A DNA stretch of 64,000 nucleotides, taken from Lithobates sylvaticus (Eukaryota; Chordata; Amphibia; Anura; Ranidae). The position numbers were made by a program, and so were the translations under genes. Shown in pieces: positions 11,040-21,079 of the stretch (position 1 is its first letter; each line of letters opens with the position of its first letter). The notes beneath the pieces were generated by a model that was given only the letters and a program-made list of their open reading frames with translations, did not search any database and was not told the DNA's origin. The stretch lies in assembly GCA_028564925.1 (NCBI GenBank), contig CM053031.1, positions 167,674,084-167,738,083 of the forward strand, written 5' to 3'.

Positions 11040-11925
11040 GTGTAAGTGTCAGTCTGCAGTGTCGGGATCCGGAGGGGATCAGTGAACAGTACGTCGGTCC
11101 CTTCTGGGAGGTGGAGTAGCCCATATGGCAGGTGAGCGGGGAGTTGAAGGCATCCTGGGGTGGTCGGCTGCATTCAAAAGGCCCAGTTTCACCAGGAGAT
11201 CCTTTTCCTTCTGTGATTGTGGTGACCGTGTATGTGGTACCATTGTGTGGGACTTGTAGCTTAAAAGGGAAGCCCCATCGGTACCTGATTCTGGCTGCCT
11301 GAAGGACAGTGGTGACCTCCTTCATTCTCCTACGTTTGTCCAGGGTGGTGGGAGAAATGTCCAGCTGGATGTTAGGCGTGTTACGTGAGGCCCTGAGTAT
11401 TTCTTCTTTGATTAGGTAATCCTTCAGACATAACACTATGTCCCTTGGGGGTCTGTCAGCAGGGGGTTTTGGACGCAGGGCCCTGTGAAGTCTATCGCAG
11501 GTGAACGCCGCCATTGGGGTCTCTGGCAGCAGGAAATGAAAGTTTTTTTTGAACAGCCTGTGGCAGGGCCGTGACCTTTTCTGGGACACCTCTCACCCTC
11601 GGATTGTTCCTTCTGTTTCTGTTATCGAGATCCTCGAGGTGAGCTTGCAGGATCTGAACAGTTTCTGTGAGGGTCTCGTGGTCTTTTCTCAGGTCAGAAT
11701 GGGAGAGGCACAGTTTATCGTGTTTGGTTTCTAGCATGTCGGTTCTGGTGCCCAGGGCCTTAATCTCAATAGACAGTGTGCTAGTGGATTTATGCAGTTC
11801 CGTCTGAAACTTCCTGGCCAGCTTATCGTACATTGAGAAAAGGCTATCCTCCAAATCGGCTTTGGTGAGCTGATTAGTGTACTCACATTCGCCCATGGAG
11901 TGTTCCGGGGATGAGGCTGACAGTT
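11040..11925 (-). pseudogene. L1-A ORF1: RNA-binding chaperone protein, broken
   Basis: On the - strand a heptad-like coiled coil (YDKLARKFQTELHKSTSTL onward, ending EDLDNRNRRNNPRVRGVPE) covers about 11900-11610. It is followed by an RRM-like/C-terminal domain with PPRDIVLCLKDYLIKEEIL near 11400 and RIRYRWGFPFKLQV near 11260. This order (coiled coil, NRRNN-RGVPE hinge, RRM, C-terminal domain) is standard for vertebrate L1 ORF1 proteins, which trimerise and bind L1 RNA. A frameshift near 11500-11590 separates the coiled coil from the RRM part, and the start lies close to the repeat inserted at 11932. Confidence 0.75.
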
Positions 11926-11931
11926 GACCGA

Positions 11932-12442
11932 TTTTGGGGCCCTGTATCTCAGGGTCACTTAGTGCTAGGAACCCCATCTTTAGATATGTTGTAGTGCTAA
12001 TTCCACTGGGTTGGAATACAACATTTGGGGTTCCTAGCACCAAGTGTCCCCGAGATATGGGGCCCCAAATTCGGGTCAAAAAGTCTCAAGCACTTTTCTG
12101 CAGCAGAGAATTACATTTTCTGAACCGACTTTGGGGCCCTGTATCTCGGGGCCACTTAGTGCTAGGAGCCCCAAATGTTGTATTCCAACCCAGTGGAATT
12201 AGCACTACAACATATCTAAAGATGTTTGGATATGTTATAGTGCTAGGTCCACTGGGTTGGCACACCAAATTTGGGACTCCTAGACCCAAGTGGCCCCGAG
12301 ATACGGGGCCCCAAAGTCGGGTCGGAAATTTTTTTTTTTGCTGCAGAAAAGTGCTTGACTCGAGTATAAGCCGAGGGGGGCACTTTCAGCACAAAAAAAT
12401 GTGCTGCAAAACTCGGCTTATACTCGAGTATATACGGTAGTT
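11932..12442. repeat. Alternating inverted ~100-bp modules ending in a strong palindrome
   Basis: Segments resembling GGGGCCCTGTATCTCGGGG...CTAGGAGCCCC alternate with their reverse complements about four times across the interval. The right end is a hairpin: CTCGAGTATAAGCCGAG at about 12359-12375 pairs perfectly with CTCGGCTTATACTCGAG at 12412-12428, with an inner GCACA...TGTGC stem. The same terminal hairpin and adjoining module recur at 32441-32612, so this is a mobile family. The class is unknown to me. Confidence 0.65.
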
Positions 12443-12450
12443 AGTTAGGG

Positions 12451-13025
12451 CAGGGCTCGACAAATCCCAGGCGCCAGGTCGCATTGGCGACTAGAAATAG
12501 GCTGCATTGGGTCCGGTGTCTTGTCCCTATGCGGCGCCCGCGGGTGCGCGGACTAAGATGCCGCGCCGGACCTGTAATTGAGGCCGCGGCTTTGCGGCCT
12601 ACATCGGGGGAATGGGCGCCCTCTTGTGGTGGCCAGTGTTGCTACGCAAGTGACGTTCCGTCGCCGCCATCTTGCTACACCCCACGCTCGTCCACAGTAA
12701 GATACACTAAGAAGGGGGGAAAGCAGACATGTTGTTACACCCACCGGAGTTTTGCATTGTAGATGTATTTATAACAGTAAAGAGAGTTTCTATAGTGAAA
12801 TACAGGTAGTTTTAGATGTTAAATTTTAAAAGCAGCGAACTTCTGTGAGATTAGGCCGCATGCCGGGCAACATCGGTCAGTTTAATAAAAACTGGCTGCC
12901 ATTCGGCCCATGTGTATGGCAGCCGGTCCGACAGAAGCCAGCCATTGGGCATGCTGGAAAAAAAAAACTGGCTCCTAACTTTTCTAGCTGGCTCCTAGAT
13001 TTCCAGCAAATTTGTCAAGCCCTAA
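12451..13025. mobile_element. hAT-type MITE, family M2
   Basis: The element begins CAGGGCTCGACAAATCC and ends in the imperfect inverse CAAATTTGTCAAGCCCTA. It is flanked by a perfect 8-bp duplication AGTTAGGG (12443-12450, 13026-13033). Of its 575 bp the interior is GC-rich around 12530-12650, with no gene recognised. Confidence 0.8.
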
Positions 13026-13033
13026 GTTAGGGA

Positions 13034-13195
13034 TCTCTGGGCCAGTTTTCTACGGCGATTCTTGGGGCCCGGCATGCGCTGGGTGTTCCACCAGGGGTGT
13101 TGGGTCTTTTGGTGCTCAGTTTAACGGGGAACCCGTTAATGTCTCCGTTCCTTGCGGAGCTCTCAGTCCTTGCTTCTGTCCAGGATCGCGCCCCC
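13034..13195 (-). mobile_element. L1-A 5' UTR remnant
   Basis: On the - strand the L1 starts GGGGGCGCGATCCTGG directly inside the target duplication. A G-rich start is common for full-length L1s. About 160 bp survive before the hAT insertion, and further 5' UTR may lie within the repeat at 11932-12442. Confidence 0.5.
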
Positions 13196-13210
13196 ATGAA
13201 AACTTTTTTG
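13196..13210. repeat. 15-bp target site duplication of L1-A (right copy)
   Basis: ATGAAAACTTTTTTG is identical to 4380-4394. Confidence 0.85.
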
Positions 13211-16200
13211 GAGGGAAGAAGTGCTTAACCCTTTAGCCTATGGAGGAAACATTTTACGAAGATGCTCTGTGAATAAAAGTTTGACTTGTCTGGTAGACAA
13301 TGCTCAAAATGCTTAGGGATCCAACTGATAAATTAGAATTCCTGTAATAAAAAGAGGAAAACATATTTTCCCTGGCATTTTCAGTGGCTCAACCTGCAGT
13401 GGCGGCAGTTGGGGTATGTCAGTCCTTGAGAGACCAGTTCAAGCAGGTACTCAAGGTGGTCCCTGAACAGCAGGCCCAGGGATTAGCTGAGCTGCCAGCG
13501 GCTTTGTGCTTGGCAATTGAAGCAATTAGAGATTCTATTCTTCAAACCTCTCGCCTTACGCTTGGGTTGGTGCATATGCGCTGAATCTTATGGTTGAAAA
13601 GTTGGTCAGACAAAGCGCCATGCAAAAAGCTCCTGGCTGGTTTTCCTTTCCGCAGTGAAAAACTGTTTTGGGGACGATTTGGACAAATGTATCCAAAAAA
13701 TATCAAGTGGAAAAAGTTCCCTTTTGCCAGTTAAGAAAAAGAGTAAACATCCCTCATGTAAACCTGGCTCTTTCTCTGGTGCCAGGCGCATTAGCCGCTA
13801 GGCAGTCGCAATGGCCTCCACTGCCGGGTTCAAGAGGTAAACCTCAGGGTCAACCCCAGAGGCAAGTGGCCCTGGGGGAAGAACCCTGCAAGACAGAACG
13901 CTAAAGCCTCTTTACGAAGAGGCGCCCTGCTCGCTCGAGTGGGGGGGGGGGGGGACTTCTGCAGTTCTCAAAGGTCTGGCAGGAAGAATTTCGGGACAGA
14001 TGGGTGGTCTCCACAATAGCTCTAGGTTACAAACTAGAGTTCTGAGATTTCTCATTTGCTCAGGTCAAATGTGCCCAAAGATCCAGAGAAAAGGAAGTCT
14101 CTTTCTAGCGTTAGACCGACTTTTGTCACAAGTGTTCATGGTGGTCCCCCTGAAAGAGCCGGGGGTCAGGATTTTATTTTCGCGGTACCAAAACCAAGTG
14201 GGGATGTCGGACCCATTCTAGGTCTCAAAGATCTAAACCGGTTCCTGAAGATTCGCTCTTTTTGCATGGATTCAATCCAATCAGTAGTCTCCATCCTACA
14301 AGGGGGAGAGCTTCTGGCATCAATCGACATCAGGGATGCATACCTGCATGTACCTATTTTCCCCGTTCACCAGAAGTATCTGCGTTTTTGAAGTAGGACT
14401 TTATTTTTGTAGCCTTGCCTTTCGGTCTAGCTACTGCACCTGGGGTGTTTACAAAACTTCTGGCCCTTCCTCTGGCCAGATTAAGGACTCAAGGTATAAC
14501 AATAGCATAATTGGACGACCTGCTCTTAATAGACCGGTCGGTAGTCTGTTTGGATCAAAGTGTAGTCGCCACAATCGACTAGCTGGAATACCTAGCTTGG
14601 GTCATCAACCTATAGAAATCTTCTTTAAAGCCAGTAAGAAGATTAGAGTACTTGGGTCTGGTCATAGATGCAACCCAGAAGGTGTTTTTTACCCCAGGCA
14701 AAGATCAGCGCCAAAAAAGGAGCTGGTCCAAGGGGTCAGGGCAAAGAAAGGTCCTTCCATTCGCCTTTGTATAAGGTTACTGGGGAAGAATAGTGGCTTC
14801 ATTCGAAGCAGTTCCCTATGCTCAGTTTCATTTGAGACTGCTGAAAAACAGTATCCTATCAGCCTGGAACAAAAAGATTCAGGCATTAGATTTTCCAATG
14901 TGGTTGTCGCCAAAGGTGCGCCAGAGCCTCGGTGGATACCCGAGAATCTGCAGAAGGGGAAATCCTCCTTACTGGTTACTTGGAAGGTGGTAACAACTGT
15001 TGCCAGCCTTTTGTGTTGGGGAGCAGTCCTGGAAAAAGCGTCTGTCCAAGGGAAATGGTCCAGAACCGAAAGGACCTTGCCCATCAATATTCTAGAGTTG
15101 ACGTTCAGGTTGCAGAATTCTTCTGTCGGGATTCAATCCGACAATGCCACAGCAGTGACTTATATCAGTCACCAATGGGGGCACGAGAAATTCAGGCAGC
15201 CCAGGGAGAGGTAAACCATATCCCAACCTGGGCAGAAGAACATGTGCTGTGCATTTTGGCAAACTTCATTCCAGGGTAGAGAACTGTCAGGCAGACTAAG
15301 TCGCCAGCAGTTGTTTCCAAGGGAATGGTCCCTTCACCCCGACATCTTCCTGGCTATGCCAAAGATGGGGGATCCCAGATGTAGATTGGTTTGCATCCAG
15401 GTTCAACAACAAAGTCAATAACTTTGTCCATAACAAGGGATCCACTCGCATGCGGAACAGATGCGTTGGTGACCCCCGTGGGATCAGTTCTCACTGATTT
15501 ATGCATTCCCCCTTTCCTGCTGCTACCTCAACTTCTTTGCAGGATCAAGTGAAAAAGGAAGTCGGTAGTTCTTGTGGCCCAGATGATCTTGGTATGCAGA
15601 AATGGTAAAAATGGCGGTAGGGGACTCATGGACCCTAGCACCACGTCCAGACCTGCTATCGCAGGGACCAGTGTTCCATCCTACTTTACAAACGCTAAAT
15701 TTAATGGTTTGGCTATTGAAACCCACATTCTAAAAGAATTGTGGGCTTTCGGGCTCAGTGATCTACCTTGATTAATGCAAGGAAGGCAGCTTCCAGGGTA
15801 ATTTATTTTAGAGTCTGGAAGGCATATGTTGGTGTGAATCCAGGGGTTGGCATCCTAGGAAGTATGTCATGGGTAGAATTCTTGCTTTTCTGAAAATGGG
15901 GCTAGAGATGAAGCTGGCCTTGAGTACTATCAAGGGCCATGTCTCGGCATTATCAGTTTTTTGTTTCAACGTCCGCTGACTTCGCATTCTTTGGTCAAAG
16001 CTTTATACAGGGGGTAACGCCGCTTAATCCTCCGGTTTAAGCACCCCTGAACCCTTGGGACTTGAATTTTTAGTTCTGTCGGCATTACAGAAACATTACA
16101 GAAGCCGATACCTCATGTTCCCTTGGTCCTTTTGACAAGGCAGCTAGTTTTTCTGGTAGCCATTTCTTCTGCAAGAAGGGTATCGGAGCTGTCGGCTTTT

Positions 16201-16955
16201 TCTTGTAAAGAGCCATATTTAATCGTTCACAAGGATAGTGGTATTGCGCCCTCATCCTAGCTTTCTGCCGAAGGTGGTTTTAGGTTTTCACCATCATTGT
16301 TTTACCTTTATTTTTTTCCAGAACCCTGTTCTAAGGAATAGAAGTCGCTAGACTCTTTAGATGTAGTGAGAGCAGTCAAGATCTATTTGAAGGCGACTGC
16401 TCAGATTTGGAAAACAGATGTTTTGTTCATGTTGCCTGAAGGTCCTAGGAAAGGACAGGGCACATCGAAATCCACTATTGCCAAATGTATTCGGCAGGTA
16501 ATTATTCAAGCTTATGGCTTGAAGAGGAAGGTTCCACCTTTCCAGGTTAAAGCGTACTCCACCAGAGCTGTTAGTGCTTCGTTGGCAGTGTATCACTAAG
16601 CCTCCTTGGCTCAAATCTGCAAGGCCGCAACCTGATCTTCAGTCCATACATTCACCAGATTCTATTAGGTGGATGCAAGAAGGCATGAAGATATCGCCTT
16701 CGGGCACAGTGTGCTGCAGGCAGCAGTATAGGTCCTTAGGTCTGATTGCACCCTACTTTTTTGTTGTGTCCCCTTCTCTCAGGTGGCATTGCTCTGGGAC
16801 ATCCCATACAGTAATTACTGTGGCTCGGTGTCCCGTGGTGTACCAGTGTCCATCACCTGAAGGTGCCATATAACCCATACACTACTGTGGCTCTGTGTCC
16901 CGTGATGTACTCCAAGAAAAGGATTTTACAGGTAAGCTGTTATAAAAATCCTATT
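13211..16955 (+). mobile_element. DIRS-type retroelement fossil DIRS-A, 3' part
   Basis: DIRS-A continues here. In order I see the rest of a gag-like ORF1, a reverse transcriptase region around 14160-14400 (LASIDIRDAYLHVPIF is diagnostic of DIRS), an RNase H-like region around 15060-15280 and a tyrosine-recombinase-like region around 16360-16600. The right end is a terminal repeat (about 16790-16955) containing GTACTCCAAGAAAAGG and TTTTACAGGTAAGC. It shares this with the terminal repeats at 18855 and 20290. It is a fossil broken in many places, older than the L1 inside it. Confidence 0.75.
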
Positions 16956-17169
16956 TTTTCAATGCAAAACAGTGCTTTTTTTGGCAAATAGATTTCAATG
17001 GAGAAGCTGCAGTAAAGCATGTTGTGCGTTTTTGCAGCAATTTTTGTTTTTTAATCTGCCCAACAAAATGGCCAAAAAAAGCACAAAACTCAAATCGCCG
17101 CAAAATCATGCGTGCAAAAAGCAGTGTAGAAATGGATCAAAAGTAAACTGCATAGGTGTGAACAGAGTT
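16956..17169. other. No gene seen
   Basis: AT-rich sequence right of DIRS-A. Nothing recognised. Confidence 0.5.
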
Positions 17170-17520
17170 TTATGCTGGCCATACACGTATCAATTTTCGG
17201 ATGAGCATGTTCATACGGAAAATATTTGTACATTCGCTCAACGAAAGAATGTAATTTTGAAAATTTCACTACCTTTTTAACATTCATTTACAAAATGAAT
17301 GTAATTTCTGAACGAAAACCACATATGCTGTCTGTCTGAAAATTCCTTTTGACCAAGACATTTTCTATTCTGCTCCTTGGTATTTTCGCATCATTGTGGC
17401 CAAAACAGAACGTCAATTTGACCCCACTAACGATTAGAAAATCAAACGACCATTCTTAAAATTCCCTTTTTTTAATTTATTTTTTAAGGAAGACATTGTT
17501 TTCGTATGGCCAGCATGTAA
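17170..17520. mobile_element. MITE-like inverted repeat
   Basis: TATGCTGGCCATACACG at about 17171 is matched by the inverse CGTATGGCCAGCATG at about 17503-17517. The interior is AT-rich with CAATTTTCGGATGAGC-like sequence. No clear target duplication was found and the superfamily is unknown. Confidence 0.5.
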
Positions 17521-17677
17521 TATTTTGCAGTTCTGTCTGAAAATTGGGAAAACCGTCTTTTATGAATTTTTTTTTTTAAGGTTATTATATGATTAATCGA
17601 TTATCAAAATAATCACTTGTTGCCACCCTAAAAAATATGAATTTTAACTTTTTAACAAATCCAGAAAAGGCCTGGTC
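17521..17677. other. No gene seen
   Basis: Short AT-rich intronic or repeat-derived sequence. Confidence 0.4.
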
Positions 17678-17681
17678 TTAA

Positions 17682-18257
17682 AGTGGTTGAAAACATTTTT
17701 TTTTACATTTTTACACAAAAATTCTGATCACTTTTTTATTGCTATCGCAAGGAATACAAAACATCCTTACAACAATACAGCATGACATGTCCTCTTTATG
17801 GAGAGCTCTGGGGTCTAAAAGACCCAAAATCTCCCCTCTACCCTTTTAAAAGCAAAAATGTTTTTTATTTATTTTTTTTGCTTTTTAAGAAAAAAAAACA
17901 TGTTTACGTAGCCTGAGAACCGAAAGTGACGTGACTTTGCTGCAGTCCTCCAAGGGCATAGAGATGAGTGGTGGCCTTCTTGCGTATCGCTGTGGCCAGA
18001 CACTGCTGGTGCCCGATGGTTCCTGGGCTCGGTGATCGATAACGTAAGCTCAGGAAGCGGCAGGGTGTAAGACACCTCTCCTGCAACTTCTAAAAGTGAT
18101 CCCATGGCTAATCCACCACAGGGATTACTTTTATCTGAAAGGCCGGTGCCTAAGGGAAAATAAAATACTGGGGTTATGGCATCTAGCTGCAGCCATAAAC
18201 CCTGTATTTAATGACAAAGTAATTACATATTTTCCCAGTTAGGTGATCGGCAAGGAG
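17682..18257. mobile_element. TTAA-bounded repeat
   Basis: The 576 bp lie between TTAA at 17678-17681 and TTAA at 18258-18261. The left end AGTGGTTGAAAAC resembles the ends of the TTAA MITE at 49682-50112. The interior holds AT-rich and T-rich tracts and a GC-richer middle. The 78-aa and 60-aa frames on the - strand look like chance. The piggyBac-like class is inferred only from the TTAA borders. Confidence 0.45.
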
Positions 18258-18261
18258 TTAA

Positions 18262-18590
18262 ACATTAAGTGTTCTAAAATATGCTATTTACATGAGACGA
18301 ACAGAGGATTCCTTTGGTTGACAGAAGCACCTAGTTGACAGAGGTCTGGGAGTAGGTGAGTGATCTTTATGTATTTGGATGGTGGTATACAATGGAGATG
18401 ATCCTTATTCATGGAGGTTTCAGCTTCATTTAATAATTTTTTTACTGTCAAGTATTTATTTTATAAAACATCCTCTGCTGTGGAGTGCTGCTTAATAATT
18501 AACATTTACCACTTAAGGAGCGAGCCTTTTTCTGAGATTCGGTGCTTACAAGTGTTTTTTTGCTAGAAAATTACTTGGAACCCCCAAACA
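18262..18590. other. No gene seen
   Basis: Ordinary AT-rich intron-like sequence. Nothing recognised. Confidence 0.5.
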
Positions 18591-18603
18591 GTGTGTGTGT
18601 GTA

Positions 18604-18694
<91 letters not shown>
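18591..18694. repeat. TG/TA compound microsatellite
   Basis: Long TG run followed by a TA run of about 45 bp. Confidence 0.95.
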
Positions 18695-18697
<3 letters not shown>

Positions 18698-18854
18698 TTT
18701 TTTTCCCCCCCCTAACACTCTAGAGAATAAAATTGCGGTTGTTGCAATACTTTGTCACACCATATTTGCGCAACGGTCTTACAAGCGCACTTTTTTGCAT
18801 TAAAAATAAGACCACAGTAAAGTTGCCACACTTTTTTTTTTTTTTTTCTCTTTA

Positions 18855-20470
18855 TCGTACATCATAGGACACTGAGCCTTAAGTATTTACTTAGTGGGTT
18901 ATAGCTACCTTCAGGTGTTGACACTGGCACACCCAATACAGGAAGTTGACTCCCTTATATAACCCCTCCTCCTTCCAGGAGCACATCAGTTTTTTTTTGC
19001 CAGTGTCTAAAGGTGTTCCCTCCTGGAGCTCCGCAGAGCTAACAATGCTGGATTTAAAAAGCCTTCACAGCCAGATCCATCCCGCCACTGCGGCTCCAGG
19101 ATGGTACCCAGGCCTCACATAGAAGAACAAGGTTTTGCCTGTAACGCTCCTTTTTGAGGGCTGGACCCTAGGAACCAGGACTTAAATAGTCAGTGTTGTG
19201 AATAAACGAAATAATCAACCTGTAAAAACAGTGCTTGAAAATAACCTAAATTAATCGCCTATAAACACAATATTGGAAAAAAGTGAATAATGCGATTTAA
19301 CAATAATCCGTACCAGTGTCCATAATATAAAGAAACAAATCCAAACTAAAGTCCATAAACTGTTAAAGTGATTGTGTTTTCAAAGTAAAAAAAATCTTGA
19401 AGCAAACAAAATCTTGAAGTGACTTGAAAACAAACTTCCACCACACTACTTGTGTTCAGTGCTACCGCAGCCTTAAGAAACGCACTCACCAGAAGCATAT
19501 GCCTTGCACTCTCATGCTCGGCCAATTTGCTTAATAGCCCCACACGGGTATCAAATGGATCCAAAAAAGTGTCAGAAACTTGCACTCCACATGGAAAGAA
19601 AAAAGCTGCTTGCAATAGTGACGTAACGTAAAACCATTTATTAAAAACAACACATAAAACCTTCAACTATTGCACTCACATCCTTCATGTAAAATCAAGG
19701 CGCTTCAGCGTAAACTTTTCAAAAAGTGGGGAACCTGCAGTGGTGACCAGATGTATTACGGTCTCGGTGGACCCGGAGTTAATACCATTGTGTCTCACAC
19801 CCCACGCTGCTTCCTCTCTTTATTACTTCACTCCCTTTCACTCCAAACGGCACAGCACACCCAGTAACTGGAACGTATAGGGTCAGATGCTCCTCACAGA
19901 TGCCATGTAACCATGCCCAGACATGTTTCGTCGAAGTGACTTAATCACTTAATCAACCCCAATGATTAAGTCACTTTGACGAAACATGTCTGAACATAGC
20001 ACTGAACACAGGTGGTGTGGTGGAAGTTTGTTTTCAAGTCACTTTAAGATTTTGTTTGCTTCAAGATTTTTTCACTTTGAAACACAATCACTTTAACAGT
20101 TTATGGACTTTAGTTTGTATTTTTCTTTATATTATGGACACTTGTACTGATTATTGTAAATCGCATTATTCACTTTTTTCCAATATTGTGTTTATAGATT
20201 GATTAATTTAGGTTATTTTCAAGCACTGTTTTTACAGGTTGATTATTTTGTTTATTCACAACACCGTGTAAGTATATTGCTTATATTGCTTGGCTACAAA
20301 AACTGATGTGCTCCTGGAAGGAGGTAGGGTTATATAGGGGAGTCAACTTCCTGTGTTGGGTGTGCCAGTGTCAACACCTGAAGGTAGCTATAACCCACTA
20401 AGTAAATACTTAAGGCTCGGTGTCCTATGATGTACTCCAAGAAAAGGATTTTACAGGTAAGCTGTTTTAA
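18855..20470. mobile_element. DIRS-type terminal repeats in inverted pair, fossil
   Basis: The left arm (18855-18993) and right arm (20290-20470) are inverted copies; for example GAAGTTGACTCCC at 18942 is matched by GGGGAGTCAACTTC at 20337. Both share GTACTCCAAGAAAAGG-type sequence with the right terminus of DIRS-A. Between them are about 200 bp of possible leader (18994-19189) and a foldback element. No coding region remains. It is a small, non-autonomous or collapsed DIRS fossil. Confidence 0.65.
19190..20268. mobile_element. Foldback element FB-2 with ~330-bp inverted arms
   Basis: The left arm starts GTGTTGTGAATAAACG near 19192 and the right arm ends GTTTATTCACAACAC at about 20268. Arm sequences such as CAATCACTTTAACAG are shared through about 19200-19470 and 20010-20268. 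A central hairpin at about 19925-19990 has ACATGTTTCGTCGAAGTGAC paired with TCACTTTGACGAAACATGT. A single-copy loop of about 450 bp lies on the left side. No target duplication could be identified. It has no coding capacity and belongs to the same structural class as FB-1 and FB-3. Confidence 0.65.
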
Positions 20471-21079
20471 AAAATCTTTTTTTTTATTTTTTAAATATGT
20501 TTGAAAGATAATGTTGCGCATAGTAAATTGATACCCAACGTGTCAAAATTGCGTGGAATGGCGACACACTTTTACCCTTAGGCGACGTTTAAAAAAAATT
20601 CTACAGGTTGCATGTTTTTATTTAATTTTTTTAAATTTTTTATTTATAACAGAGCACGGGTCCACATGGGCCACAGCAACAATATTACAAAACATCAATG
20701 CAACAGTAACAAAATCATTAACATATATAGGAATTAACACATGTGTTTACAATGGGAGTAATGACTTGTAGCTGTTTACAGTATAACCAGTTATGTCCCC
20801 GCGGACCCCACTCCTTGGTTTTCCTAGAAAGGAGGAGAGAAAGAAAAGTTTATCCGGAGCTCCCGAAAGAGGGGATATCTATAAGGATGGACGTGGTAGG
20901 GGGGAAAGGGGGTCAAGTTAAGTGAATATGGCCTGGGAAGGGAGTGAAAGGGGGGGGAGAGGATGGAGTGTAGGGGTATAGCGGGTGTAGGGGGGGGGGG
21001 GGTTTAGTGGTTGTGGCAACATCCCCTTTTTGGTTTATGTAACAGGGGGAGATCAAACTGGTGTGGAGGATGAACCACA

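Larger units (their letters stand above)
4395..13195 (-). mobile_element. L1-A: full-length Tx1/L1-type LINE, antisense, with nested insertions
   Basis: An L1-clade LINE runs on the - strand from a 5' UTR at 13195 to a 3' end at 4395, flanked by perfect 15-bp target duplications. In transcription order it carries a 5' UTR, ORF1 (about 11925-11040), a spacer, and ORF2 with apurinic endonuclease, reverse transcriptase and C-terminal region (about 10330-4814). Later insertions are a hAT MITE (12451-13025), an alternating inverted repeat (about 11932-12442), a second hAT MITE (10099-10255), a foldback element (7908-9036) and a TA-target MITE (5339-5766). Subtracting them leaves about 6 kb, a normal full L1 length. 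Both ORFs are broken. Confidence 0.85.
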
